Positions 1 to 12,048 of a stretch of 64,000 nt of DNA are shown here, one piece after another. Position 1 is the first letter of the stretch, and each line of letters starts with the position of its first letter. A model generated the notes under the pieces. The model had not been told where the DNA came from, did not search any database, and was given only the letters and a program-made list of their open reading frames with translations. The stretch is from contig JBAJFE010000026.1 of assembly GCA_037903355.1 (NCBI GenBank), forward strand, positions 3,782,001-3,846,000, written 5' to 3'. This DNA is from Trichuris trichiura. Its lineage: Eukaryota > Nematoda > Enoplea > Trichinellida > Trichuridae. The position numbers were made by a program, and so were the translations under genes.

Positions 1-1180
1 AAACTATGCTCAGATTTATCACAAGTAGATGTTTTCTTAACTGGAACGCTCAAAATTAGACATGTTTTGGATTCAGGAAGTTACGCATTTCTGAATACTG
101 TAGATACTTTGTGCAGTGCACTGAGGGCGTACTGACGTATGTTCAGACCCACGTCGAAACGCGATACTCGTTCGTTTCAAATAAACTTTGGTCACGCAGG
201 AATTTTATAAAATACTTTTATTAATTCCATAGTTCTAAAACCTAACTTCTCGCAATGTGTACGCGAATCTTCGGCTGTGAATTACGTGCTGAGCTGATCC
301 AATTCTTATGTAAAAGTTTCTTTCTTCAGACCTTTCAGGGCCGCTCATACTTTATTTCCAAGAAATAGAAGCGACAGTAAGGAAAATATAAGACGCAGTG
401 GAAAATTCTGAGATGGACAGGATACTGTTTTTTGAAATAAACACTTTCAAAAACAGGATTCTGTCTGTCGCAGAACCTTCCACTCCATGAAAGTTTACGG
501 TCCCGTAAAGAAATGTTATGTGTTCAACAAGGCGCAGTGGCCTGTAGCTATCTTTATGATTTGACAATGCATGTAGGGAATTTTCTTGTTCGTTGACAGC
601 GTGAAACCTGTAGTGGGTGCGCTCACGGTTCGATCATCACATCTGCTCTTGAAACCGTTTAATTTCGCTTAAAGACGCATTTATAAACGTTGTCCACAAC
701 AGATGGTCGACATAATGAGCGGTCTTTTCCCGTGGGGGAGACGCGTTATCTCTTCTTCTATAATCAAAAATCGCGTGCGTCTAATCAGTTCGCGGAGGAA
801 AGGAAAAAATTTTTGATCGCGGGTCGCTACGAACGTTTTAAATACTGTAAGCATCCTTTCTCACTATTTTCGCAGGAAAACACTTGTTTTAATAAAAACG
901 ATTGCTACAAACAGGCAAAGTGAAAAAAGTCACGCTTGTCTTGCCATTATGATGCAGTTTGTTTTTTGAAAAAAATCATCGCGCTTGTTAAACATAGATT
1001 AACTTGTAATCCTGGGATACTTCAATTTTTTCGAGATAATTCTGAAACTCGTAGATACAAATGTGAAAAATATTTTTGTGTGAACACGCTCGCTTAAGGC
1101 TAAAAGATACGACTCTTACCTGACAACAGAGTGAGCAGCGGTTTAAGGTTGTTTATATTTACTCGTTGTTTATGCTTTAG
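1..1180. other. Upstream region / intron before first visible exon
   Basis: I find no convincing coding exon here. The first exon of the coiled-coil gene that I can see starts at 1181 behind an acceptor (TATGCTTTAG), and it needs two bases from an earlier exon, so this stretch is probably intron and the true start codon lies upstream of the window. The only structure noticed is a hairpin at 416-465. Confidence 0.5.
416..465. repeat. Short inverted repeat (hairpin)
   Basis: Bases 416-437 are nearly the reverse complement of 445-465, with a 7-base loop. The core of the stem is CTGTTTTTTGAAA against TTTCAAAAACAG. No coding sequence surrounds it; it could be the remains of a small foldback element. 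Confidence 0.6.
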
Positions 1181-4100
1181 ATGCAGAGAACTCGAAGAAC
1201 AGCTACGCTCATCAAAAGCTGATCTTGAAAGACACCGAAATCATCTGGAAAAGGCTGCAGAAAGTGTTCGATCGCTTGAGAGATGTTGCACGGAGGCTGA
1301 GAACCGCTGTAAAGAATTGAAGAATGAATTGGATCAGAAAACTGCTGAAGTCTTTAGCTTACAAGACAACATTCGTGATTTACAACAGCAGCTTGGCTCA
1401 GCACGCAAAATAGGTGAAGAAGCTGAGCAGAGGTAAAGCTAGAAGGTTATTGCACCTTGCTTTACTGGACGCTTTGTTAACAAGCATGACATGAGTTACT
1501 GGCATTTCGAAATTAAACGTCCCACATTTATTACAGAAACGACGAGCCTGAAGCGATGGTGCGTACAATTAAGTATACAATGGCGCATGATGACGGAATG
1601 CAGGCAAACATTCCACAGAATAGCGAACGCCCAATGAGTTATGCTGACATGGAGCGCCATTGCGAAAGTCTGAACATGCTACTACACGAAAAAGATGCTG
1701 AAGTTAAAGAGTTGCAGCATAGAGTGAGACTGCTGCAGCAGGAAATGTGTTCAGACCATCCAGAAAATGACAGTATGCAGCAGAGGTAATATTGAATTTC
1801 TTTAACTCGCGTAAGTATTAAACTATACACCAGCGTTTATACCATGAAAGATGACACGACTTTTAAAAAGATTATCTGTAGGTCCAGCGAACTTGAAGCA
1901 CAGCTAGAATCTGCTAAAAACGAGATCGGTCGCCTCACAGCTGATCATGAGGCTTCTAAGGAATACGATGCAGCGGTTAAACGTTGTGATGAAATGGGAC
2001 AGCGTCAGAAGGAATTAGAAGCTGCAATGGAACGGAAAGAAGTAGAGGTAGAAACATTGCAAGCAAACATGGAAGATTTAGAAGAGAAGATACGTTGCGC
2101 AAATAAGAGGGGAGACGATGCGCAATGGAGGTATCTCATTACATTTTTTTATTTATATTTGACTTAAGCTTTTTTCGTGGCTTCTAAACGGTTTATTTCC
2201 GTTGGAAATAGGTGCCCATAACAAACTGTACAGATGCCCTAACAGTAAATAAATAAGCACATACTGGAGATTATGCAAAAATCAATGTACTTAGAGTCAA
2301 AGCCTGCAGAAAGCTCTTGTTTTTTATTCAACAATAGTAAAGGGGCCATTTTCATTAATTTTTCGAACGAAACAAAACAGTGAAAACGTCTCAAATGAAA
2401 TTTAAGTCAGTTACATGACGCACATAGTTCAACATCGCCTTTAATATGAGTAGTGCTAACCTATGCCTTTAGATGTGGTGAGCTTGAAGCTGAGTTGGAA
2501 AAAGCAAACAGGGAAATTCAAAGCCTGAGAGCAGATCTTAAAGAACAAGAAAAGAACATTGAAAAGCTCAACATTTATGAAGATATGGTGAATCGTTGTG
2601 GAGAATTGGATAGGGCATTAAAACAAAAAGAAGAAGAAGTATGCAAGTTGCAGTCAAGCATGGAAGGTTTGCAAGATGCTCTTCGTTGTGCTCATAAGAG
2701 AGGAGATGATGCCCAATGGAGGTAACATACTCAGCGTTAATGAATCTTCATAGGCGATGTTTTCCTTATCTCAGCGTCTTGCTCATACAAGCTAAGTCGA
2801 TAAGATAAAATGGCTCTTGAAGTCACGGTAGGCCCATTAAATGTAGCAGTATCTTTTAAAGCTCGCTTGTCAATCAGAACTGTCGTAAGCGTGTGAAATA
2901 ATTCCAAGAGATACTGTGACAGCGAGTTTCTGCCAGTTAAACTGTTAAAATGCGATAACTTTCTTCTAGAAGGGATGCTTCGTAACAGGATGAATGCTTC
3001 CTATTCAGAAACTTACGTAACTTTTGCCATTATCGTTCCTGATTTAATACTGGATGTTCTTAACCATTCGACGAATTTTCGTATTGGTCCTTAGTCACTA
3101 CTTTTTGCACATTGTCGCGGATATTTGTAGTCAAATAGCACATGTGCCCTACCAGTGAATAGAGGTGCAAATTGACAGAAAAACTACAAAGCAGTGATAT
3201 CGTGTTTCGGGACTGCTTTTGTTCCCTGTCAGCGATGTTGGCGAGTAGGTGTTTATTCCATAAGGGGCTTAGATAGGCTAACTGAAACAATGGGTATAAT
3301 TAGCTTATATGGCCTAACATGGGTAATTATTATCGACTGTATCCCGTAACTCTCTAACATTAACTCACTGTCCTGGCTGATGGCACATTGTCCTTGATGC
3401 AAAGCGCCTCGTTTATACTACCCGTTAGGTGAAAAGCTCCCATAACAGATTATCTTCAGGCGTGGGTCGATTAATCACTGACAGGGGTGATCAATAGTCA
3501 CGGAGGTTTTCTTCGTTTGGTCGACGGTTTTTTGAGGAGCACCTGTATGTAATAGTCCGTGGCAGCCAATAAGTTATCCTTGAACTTCGCGCAGTACTCT
3601 TTTAACTGCTCAAATTCCCAATCTACTGGTCGAAAGATGTGAAATACAGTGTTGCCCGCTTCTCCCCTACGGGAGGTGTTGGAGCCACATTTTATTTCGT
3701 AAACTCCGCAGAGCCTACTGTCAAAAGGACCACTAATCTTATCACTCCACAAATTATACGAGGATCTGATGAGATTTTACATTGAACCGTAAAATTTAAC
3801 AAATGCCGTAACTTCCCGATTGTTTGCTCACTCCACTATGGTAAGGAAGAACCAAAACTAGGTGATGTTGCGAAACTTTATTTACAGAAGATCTTGTTGG
3901 AACGTCTGTCACTAACTAGAGCTTTCAGGTGTTGCCCTACACTCACCTTCAGCGGTTGGCTAAGAGTTAGGTATATACTTTTAAGTCAACCGCTGAGATA
4001 GATCAGGGTAATTTCTACACGAACGAACAATCGCCAGTGCTTTGCATAACCTGGATGTGTGATGGACTTTACGTGACCTTAGATATCTTGCATTGATTAT

Positions 4101-7100
4101 AGGTTGTTTAAGATTTGGGTTGACTTAGTTTAGAAAAGGTTGAGTTCCAGTCAACCATGCTGATTATTATGTTCATTTCTTACAGAGTTAGGATGTTGGG
4201 GAAAACATTTTAATGCCATTCATAATCGGCTGGTTTCCGACACCGTGTATCATTCAATACCTACCCATACCATCTACAAGTCAGCACAGTTAAATTTTAA
4301 TATTGTGCTCATGAGATGTTTCAGCTTAACTGGTAAGATGTAGTGTCAGACCGACAAAACGGAGAATCTTTGTCACATGCTGCTTTTCCGGTATAATGAA
4401 GAATTACGTGCTGCCGCAGGAGTAGAAAAGACTCAGGAAATCTACGGGGAAACACTATCAGCGATAAGGTAGCTAGAAAGAGGTTTTTTTGATTTAGGAA
4501 AAAAAGTTTTGATCTGAGTGAGAGTGTGAGGTTAGAGAGACCAAGCGATTTTGCTAAAGAGAGATTAGACGCTCTAGTCCACAAGAACTCAGGACAGTGG
4601 GCAAGCGAACTGCCTGAGTAGACGGGCTACGCTTGTGTGATTGTAAGCCGACACTTGTTATCTATGCAAAAGGTACAGGAAGCGGGATGATGGGTGCCAT
4701 GTCAGTTGAGTCGAAATATCAAAAATTCGGCACGTTTGTCCCGCTGGTTCTCTCTCGGTAGATACTGTCAAGCTGTGGCCCAACGTTGCCCGTTCTTTAG
4801 TCAGATAATCATAGACAAACAGAAATGGTGCCTCTACGTCAGCGTGAAACAAAAAAGACATGGATCTGTCTTATTGAGGATCCAACTCCGGAAACGAAGC
4901 TTGAACTGCATCAACGAAAATTATACTTTCCATCTATTGGAATTGTGAGGGTGTTATAATTTTCGAATCGCTTCCAAAGAACCAGACTATCACTGCCACA
5001 ATTTGTGTAGAACAATTACGTTTGGCAAGAGCGATTCAGAAGAAAAGGTGGCGGCAGCAGCTGCATGCCATCATGCTGCGGCATGGCAATGGCCGATCGC
5101 TCACACTGTCACGAAAACAACCATGCAAGAACTCGGATCAGGGTGCTTTCGCATCTGGGTTAATCTCCTGATGTCGCTCCATCTGATTATCAGCTTTTCC
5201 GTTTGCTCACTGTCAACTTGAGTGGTGTTGTCTTCAATAATGGAGAGAGTTCCAGAAATGGCTCTCTGTCTTCTTCTCTTTCAAACTTCCACTTTTACTG
5301 ACTAGGTAGAACAGCCAGCCCATCGTTTGGAAAAAGTCGTGAATAGTGAAGGGGAATACATTGTTGACTAAATTTGTATTTTCACTGGCAAAGGTTAAGG
5401 TAGTCGCGGAAAGGGGAAAGTGCTTATGAAGCAACTCAATAGAATGGAAGCACACTCTGAACTGTTGAATGAACAATATCCTAAAATGTGCTGGCGTGTC
5501 ATTATAATGGCAGTTAAGGATCACAAAATTATCAAACTTTTAAAGCATATTTTGTTAAGTATTAATACCATGATTTTTCTTTCAGAATCTGTTAACTATA
5601 ATTTCCTCTGAAAGTGAAATTGCTTAAAACTGGGAGATGAGTATTACAGTTGAAATTGAACCTCCGTAAGTTGACCACCCAACAGACGTGAACTTACAGA
5701 GAGCAAACTAGCATTGCGTCCATATACCAGGTCACAGCTAAAGCGGTTAACTTCCCACTTACGGTGGAGGTATAGAGGTTGTCCTTGCGTTTATTAACGT
5801 GCGGACTAACCAACTGATCAAAATTTGGTCAACCTAGGGAGGTGGTCGACATACAGAGGTGGTCAACTTTAGAGGTTCCACTGTAATTGTTGTCCCTCAG
5901 TGAACAACTCTATTCGATCGATTATGCCTGTCCAAACTACCATCATTTTCGCACCACTGTTCTAATTGATAGTATTGTTACTTCGAGTGAAGCAAGCTTG
6001 TTTAATTTATCTCGGCTGAAGTTCGAAGCAAGATTACTTTAATCAAGACAGGGATGTTAAATCTGTAAGCATAATTAAGCTAGCTGAAGTTTAATCTACC
6101 GCATGAAATGTTGCTCACCACGGACAATAATGAAGAAGAGTACCTTATTCAATCCTTCAAGCAGGAATTCAAATACATTCGGCCCTCGTTATCTGCAGTT
6201 AATTCGTCCAAAATTTTGAGCGCCTCAGCGCGTTAAGCTGAATCCGCGCTATAGGATGCCCTATGAAAAAGGCCAAATAGCATATATTCTAGCCATGTAT
6301 TTCGTCCTGCCCCGTTGAATTCCTTCCGGAATGGTTATCATACCTAGTGATCCTTCGAAGCTTGGTACTACAGAATCTAGCCACGAGATAAACATATCAA
6401 TGAGACTGCGCGTGTCCAGTTGGCATAGCCATATGTGTCCAGGCCGTTAGAGACAAGAAAGAATGAAAGTAAGATTCTCTTTCTCTAAACCAGTGGGAAT
6501 CGCCTTGCTTTAATGAGCTAAGTGATGTACTGGTACGCGGAATGGGTACAGAGCAGGGGAAATATAAAACGCAGAGGCGCACTTTAGCAGAATACCGAAC
6601 ATCGCATAGAACAAACCCACATAGAACATAACTTCTATGGCAGAGACATTGAGACATCATGAATGAATTTACCCACTTTCTGTAGGCGAGCGCAGATCAC
6701 CTGGTGAACGGCCAGTCCTAAGGTTTCTTGAACTAGTTGGTAGCAAAACTTCTCGCCTTAAAAATAATAGTCTCCGCAGCTGCCGGAGCTTTATTTAAAA
6801 ACGTTGCTATAGGGAGCCGTATGTGCGTTTTTTTCGCTTTATCAAATAAATTTTGTAGCTGCTTCAACGAATCCGTTGTTCCTCGTATAGCCATGATGCC
6901 ACGTTCCATGGATGGATCGTAGTCAGCAATCATGTCCTTTAGGACCTGCGCTTGCCAGAAAATACTGGCAAGCTTTTGCAGCGTCCAATTAGAGGGTATT
7001 TAGGCTCCTGTATCTTCCATAACGTCGTCGTCGCTGCCCGTAGGTGATTGCATCAGCTCATCGAGTTTCTCGTTGGTTAACGGTTCTCCGCAATCTTCTA

Positions 7101-10100
7101 TGTGCTCCCTGATATCGTCTTCTATCATGTAGTAGAAACTCTCACCTCCCAACTCCTTGGCAGTATTGACTGTGTCCATGACCTCCTCATCGATGGCACC
7201 TAAGTCCTCGCATTCACTGACTGCGTCTCTCCACAAACGCTTCCAGCAACCACTGACTGTTCTAGGCTTTATCTCGTGTACTGCCGTAAAAGATGACGTC
7301 GCTATTTCACGGTGGACTAACCGCGTTGTATAGAATCTGCGGATAACGAGGGTCGGCTGAATACTGTTATTGCCATAACCTCCGGAACTGTCTCTTTCTT
7401 TTATTTTCTGATTGCAGATCAAGATTTATTTGAATGCTCCGGAAAGACTTGTTTCGCCCAGTTTGATGGGTCTATCTTGTATTAAAATATGAGAACCCTA
7501 GTACCCCCAGAAGAAACCATTCTTACGTGACAGCTTATTAACATTATGGTACGGACAAACTACCCGTTCAAGGCTGCCAACGCTGGCACATAGGTTCCAG
7601 GAGCACATGAAGTCCTTAACGAGGTACGGGAATGTAGTCAAGCGATTGAACGGAGAGCCGTCCAATATGTCACCTGGACGACCGCCCACACTAGATCCAT
7701 GAGATGCAATGGAGCAGACCATTCAGACTTCAACAGTAGTACAGCATGCAGCGCAGTGCACGGGTCAACTGCGTGCAAAAGCGCTGTGTAAAGAATGACA
7801 ATTTATGATTAGGAAGATTAAAGATGCACTTTATATAAAACTCAACTCCAACCTCAACAGGGACAGTGGCATTGGAGTAAGTGACTCGTGGACCGACACC
7901 ATCAGGGCCACAAACTGCTGCGCAGTAGATGGATCACCTGCACAGAGGTAATGACGATGCCCGACGGTGTCATAGGAAATTTCTCCAGTCCCTCAATTGT
8001 CCGTGCTCCTACTTTCCTTTTCTTTTGCTTTTCTTTCCTTTTTTCTTCCTCCCTTTTCCCCTTCCTTCATTTCCTTTCCCTACCCCCCGTTTTTTCTTTC
8101 CCTTTCTTTTATCTTCCATTTTTAAACATCTCCAACCCCGTACTCTCTATTACTCTAAACTTCTCCACCAACCTCCCCCCCGTAACCCTCATTTTAATTT
8201 TGTTACTCATTTAAAACGACCTAGGTTTTCCGCGGTTTAAAGCACTTGTTCTGGATCGTGCCGTGCCAGGATTCGCTCTGTCAGTTTTCATGCGATGAAG
8301 ATGGGAACCGGAGTTTCCTGAAAACTTCGTAAAATTTGAAAACGTTGAACGAGTAGTTTGTCCGCAACGTTATGTTAATTCACACACCCGTTGACAGAGA
8401 CCTTGTTTTCAATGCAATGACAACTTATTAAGAAAAAAATTCACTTAACTTACGTTACGCAGCCCATTTGGTTTTTCTATACCAGAAAGCGAGTGAAAAG
8501 GCTTATTTAACTTCGAGCTGAGACATTATTACTTCGGATGCCTCTCGAATTAGTGTGCAATAAAGTATGGTCCATTGAGTTCACCTGCGTGAACAGGAAT
8601 TGAGTCTTAATTCATTCAGTAATTATTGTGCAAGAATAGTAGTAGCAGTAGTAATCAAAAACTAGGTTTGATTTCAATGTTTTTTATTGCCAATAAATTG
8701 TTTCTTAAGGTGTGGTGAGCTTGAAGCTGACCTGGGAAGAGCACGTGACGAATTAGGACGCCTGCGGTCACGCCTTACTGAGGTCGAAGACAGTAATAAA
8801 AGATTGGATAAACTTTACAACGACACGAAATGGAGAAATGGTGAATTAGAGGCTATGCTGCGGAACAAGGACGGGGAAATTTACCATTTAAAAAATGCAC
8901 TCGAAAATTTGGAAAACGAGAAGAAATGGTTACTTTCTGAGATGGACAAGTTAGGCGCTAGGTTGGTAATTCGTTTTTGATAATTATTGCATTACATTTT
9001 TACCACACTAGGTGCAAAGAGCTGGAGAACCGTTCAAACGTTTCTGAAAACGCGGAAGGGCTCAAAGCAGAACTTGCATCTTTAACCACAGAGAACGAGC
9101 GGATGAAGATACAGATAGACAAACATTACAAGGCTGCAAGGTTTGCTTTTTTTATCTCACTATTGTAACCATTTTTGGTGTTACTAACAAGGGAAATCTG
9201 CATGCTCAGTACGACTTTTTGTGAAAGAACGATTATTAATCTTTTCAGCGGCTCAAAAAAGTTTCTATAAAGCAATGTTTCTCAAGGACAGCTCGCTACT
9301 TTCCTCATTTCAGAGTTCTGACCACGCTGTCACCCTACGAGCTCAATGCAATTCCGGACCACCGGAAAGATTAGGAGAGAGGGTGAAGTAGGGTAGAAAA
9401 CCCGCAGTGTAACTCCTCTACATTTTTCGGTGGTTGGTACGTTTGCTCGGTCTATTCTACCTCTTTCTGAAGCTGTATTTTTTCTTGTCGACCTCTTTGC
9501 TCTTCCATATGACCGAAAAAGTTAGTAGCCTTCCTGGAACCACAGACTTCTTCCTTGAGAATCACTGCTGTAAAGCATGGCATTGCAAGTTGAATGTTCA
9601 ACTTGAAAAAAATATCCCGGTTATTTATGGAAGGGTACATCACAGTTCTTTTCGAAATAGAGTTAATTTCGAGTCAGTAAGTATTATTCAGGACAGCACT
9701 CCTCCGTGAAACAAAAGTTTTCAAGTAAAGCACTAGATGGAGACGATTAAACAGAGAATCTTATGCTTACTATGCTAGACTTCATTCGAGAGGGGTCTAA
9801 TAATTAGGAAGTAATGTTCCAGTGCTGTGTTGAAACGGTTTCTTTATTTCTACTTGAGTCAGACGATGCATAGGACAAAATGCATTAGAACTGTAGCATT
9901 TCCTTCGTTAAAAGTCGGTAGCAGCAAGAGAGAAGTGCGTTATTACTATATTTCGAATAGCTGTCCCACTGACTAAGATTGGTACTTGTAAATACGAAAT
10001 AACAGTTGGGTAAGTAGCAAACCGCAAGAAAAACCATACCTCAGGCATATCTGCTGCTAAGGAGCTTCCAAAACTACTCTTTTTTTCGGTCTTATGCCAA

Positions 10101-12048
10101 AAGTCTAGTAAAGCAAAACTGCAACATTTGGTTTGCATAGGACAAGGCGTTTTAAACTATTCGAATTATTAATATTAATATATACAGCTTTCACAGCAGC
10201 TAGTCGATACACGTTTCCTGGAAGTTCCGAAAATAATTTTCTCTAAACATTAGCTATACAAATAGCTGGAAAAGTTGCCCCTCTCATGCATGCAATTTGC
10301 GGTGCCAACAGTCGAAGGTGGAACGGCTTGGTTATCCCGTTTTGCAATGTCTTAGTTAAAGCTGATAACCCTACCTTGTCTTACCTGTAACTGATTACAT
10401 TGGTCAGATTTTGAACAGGTTTTGCAATGCTGTTATCACTTTCTTTTACTTGTTGGAAAGAACGAAATTCAATTATTAATAACCTTCACCTCTGCAATGT
10501 TGATTTGAATTTGCGTTGTAGAACGTCGCCTGATCATACGCTTAACCAAGTTTCACGGGAGGAAGCTTATGATGAGCTCTCTTCAGAGCTGTACAAACTC
10601 CATCAGAAAAAATACTCCTTGGAAAAAGAGATGTCTGAAGTACAAACAGAACTCTTTTCTTACCAGCAGAACCAGTTAAAACTGATGGAAGAAAGAAAGG
10701 GGCTTGAGGACGAGCTGACCAGAACAAGGGAGAGGTACGATTGCTAGAAAAGTTGCTTGTGCCTGAGTTTACATTCATATTTCAGCGCCGGTCGACTTGA
10801 ATGGTTCAACGGAGAGCTGGAGGCGCAAAAGAGAAGCTTAGAACAGCAGCTGGCAGATAAGAACAACGAAATTCAGAATTTGAAAGAACAGATTTACAAC
10901 TACAATTCAAATGGACAAATGTACCTCCGCTTGTTTCATTCCGGAACGAATTACTCAAAACAAATAATTTAAGGAATTGCAGTCCTGCAGAATTGGTTTC
11001 AAAAATTAATTACTTAGAAACGGAGCTCCGTAATACACATGACAGTCTGAGAGACGCAAGCGATAAGGCCAAGTGGTACAGAGGAGAAGTTGATTATTTC
11101 AGGCAAGAATTGAGTAATTGCCATGGCAGAATACAGTGGCTTGAGAGTGAACTCAATCGAGTGCATGGACTGTTGAATAAACAAAAGGATTCAGGGTACG
11201 AATGCAAAAGTGAAATACTTTAAGCGTATTAAGTGCCTTCAGAGTCAGCGATCAATGGGACAAACTGGAAGCAGAAAAGAACTGCTTGCTGGAAGAACTT
11301 AATACTCTTCGGGATCAGCTCCGCGAGGAAGGTGATAAGCGACGATGGTATCAAGGTGAAAAGGAATACTTTTCCAATATGTCTCAAGACCTCGCGGCCC
11401 AACTGCAAAGCCTTCGCATATCTTTTGAAACGAGAGGTGAACAGCCGGATGACAGGCTCATTCGGGAGCAGCTGGAAAGGCAGTTACGTGAAATGACAGA
11501 TAAAGCAAAATGGTACGAAGGGGAAAAAGAGCATTTCAAAAGTGAATTAACTAACTGCGCCCAAAGGTAAATGTTGGTTAACATTTGCGACCTAACGTTC
11601 ATTTCTTTAGGTGCCATGAGTTGGAGCGCATTTGTGATCAAATTGCGAATCTCCCGGATGATACGTTTTGGGTTCAGAAGCAGCCGTACGTGGATCGAAA
11701 TCGTTGGAATCTTTGTCAGTGGTGAGAAAGAACGTACAGGAGTCTGTCTATCTTCTAATAGTTATTTTTGTAAGGAAGGAAATTCGAAAGAACCCTACGA
11801 GACGAATATTGTTTGAAACGAAGTTGCCAGATGCTCATCAAATTTATTTGTGCCTTAGCTGCTTCAATTGGGAATGTGCACTTCTTATGAATAGGCGCAA
11901 TGACGGGACATGGTATCTCTGGGTGGACGTTCCCGCAGGCAGGCACGAATTCCGCTTTATGCAAGATGGCCAGTGGCACAGCAGTGGGGATTACTACTGT
12001 TGCTGGAATGATTATGGCAGTGATAACAACTGGATAGTCATTGACTGA
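1181..12048 (+). CDS. Coiled-coil protein with C-terminal AMPK-type glycogen-binding domain (CBM48), 5'-partial
   Basis: Twelve exons join in one frame: 1181-1432, 1537-1785, 1882-2130, 2473-2721, 8710-8961, 9012-9140, 10522-10734, 10786-10920, 10983-11195, 11243-11566, 11611-11721, 11775-12048 (stop TGA), about 880 residues. All eleven introns are phase 2 and use GT...AG. Exons 1-11 encode charged, Glu/Lys/Leu-rich heptads typical of coiled coil. Several exons open with Arg-Cys-x-Glu-Leu-Glu, and the later ones repeat a K-W-Y-x-G-E-x-E-x-F motif. The last exon encodes a domain with the AMPK-beta/CBM48 pattern: a conserved Asn-Trp, then DGTWYLWVDVPAGRHEFRF, then DGQW, then a final NDYGSDNN. 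In that family it binds glycogen or related glucans, so the protein may tether something to glycogen; this is inference. Exons 3 and 4 both end in RGDDAQWR, a sign of exon duplication. The N-terminus lies outside the window. No close named homologue is recognised. Confidence 0.85.
5647..5883. mobile_element. Tigger/pogo-type MITE (237 bp)
   Basis: The element starts CAGTTGAAATTGAACCTCC and ends GGTTCCACTG, giving imperfect terminal inverted repeats that both run on into AGTTGACCACC-like sequence. It is bounded by TA on each side (5645-5646 and 5884-5885), the target duplication of Tc1/mariner/pogo elements. There is no coding capacity. A relative lies at 38787-38957 in the Rab27 intron. Confidence 0.75.
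6162..7366 (-). mobile_element. Decayed Tigger (TcMar) DNA transposon, copy 1
   Basis: The inner terminal repeats match in inverted orientation: GGCCCTCGTTATCTGCAG at 6181-6198 and CTGCGGATAACGAGGGTCGG at 7337-7356. The outer ends are less certain; a CAGTATTC-like end lies near 7366 on the opposite strand. The interior contains the C-terminal part of a Tigger/jerky-like transposase on the minus strand. A second copy (14358-15350) matches most of 6190-6940 at roughly 80 percent by eye. The N-terminal and catalytic part of the transposase is missing, so the element is not autonomous. Confidence 0.7.
6735..7330 (-). pseudogene. Tigger-like transposase, C-terminal remnant
   Basis: Reading from 7330 down, the frame carries HEIKPRTVSGCWKRLWRDAV and then an acidic region ending LTNEKLDELMQS, as found at the C-terminus of Tigger/jerky-like DDE transposases. 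A stop at 7000 follows. The same frame resumes with a segment resembling the family tail (IADYDPSMERGIMA near 6933). No DDE catalytic core is present, so this is a fragment. Confidence 0.65.
8014..8220. repeat. Polypyrimidine (C/T) tract of about 200 bp
   Basis: The plus strand is almost entirely C and T from about 8014 to 8220, with runs such as CTTTTCTTTCC and CCTCCCCCCC. Open frames across it are only a by-product of composition. It lies about 490 bp upstream of exon 5 in the large intron. Such tracts can act as splicing enhancers or form triplex DNA, but nothing here shows that. Confidence 0.8.
9141..10521 (+). other. Intron 6 of the coiled-coil/CBM48 gene
   Basis: The donor GTTTGC and acceptor TTGCGTTGTAG flank 1.38 kb in which I found no further exon of the repeat type. 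The segment 9290-9420 begins AATGTTTCTCAAGG, which resembles the end of the hAT-type MITEs described elsewhere, but no matching second end was found. Confidence 0.5.
11775..12048 (+). other. CBM48 / AMPK-beta-like glycogen-binding domain (terminal exon)
   Basis: The exon follows the acceptor TTTTTGTAAG and supplies the last base of a split Trp codon. It encodes about 90 residues with the hallmark order of the AMPK1_CBM family: a hydrophobic strand, Asn-Trp, Met-Asn-Arg-Arg-Asn-Asp-Gly-Thr-Trp, Pro-Ala-Gly-Arg-His-Glu, Asp-Gly-Gln-Trp, and a C-terminal Asn-Asp-Tyr-Gly-Ser-Asp-Asn-Asn. The aromatic residues that contact sugar in AMPK-beta (Trp in the NW and DGxW positions) are kept, so carbohydrate binding is plausible. 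Confidence 0.8.

Larger units (their letters stand above)
2722..8709 (+). other. Large intron 4 of the coiled-coil/CBM48 gene
   Basis: The donor GTAACA at 2722 and the acceptor TTTCTTAAG ending at 8709 bound about 6 kb without host exons on the plus strand. The intron contains a Tigger-type MITE (5647-5883), a decayed Tigger element (about 6162-7366) and a polypyrimidine tract (about 8014-8220). Nothing recognisable was found in 2722-5640 or 7430-7990. Confidence 0.6.

Noticed and set aside
3498..3752. Minus-strand frame with GVYEIKCGSNT, slightly like the GIY-YIG nuclease of Penelope-type elements (GVYxIxCG...YIG).
   Set aside because: The YIG part and the following Arg/Glu catalytic context are missing and no reverse transcriptase lies nearby; the likeness is limited to a few residues.
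7888..8240. Two open plus-strand frames of just over 100 codons, rich in Phe, Pro, Leu and Ser.
   Set aside because: They are produced by the polypyrimidine tract; C/T-only sequence lacks stop codons on that strand. No motif.
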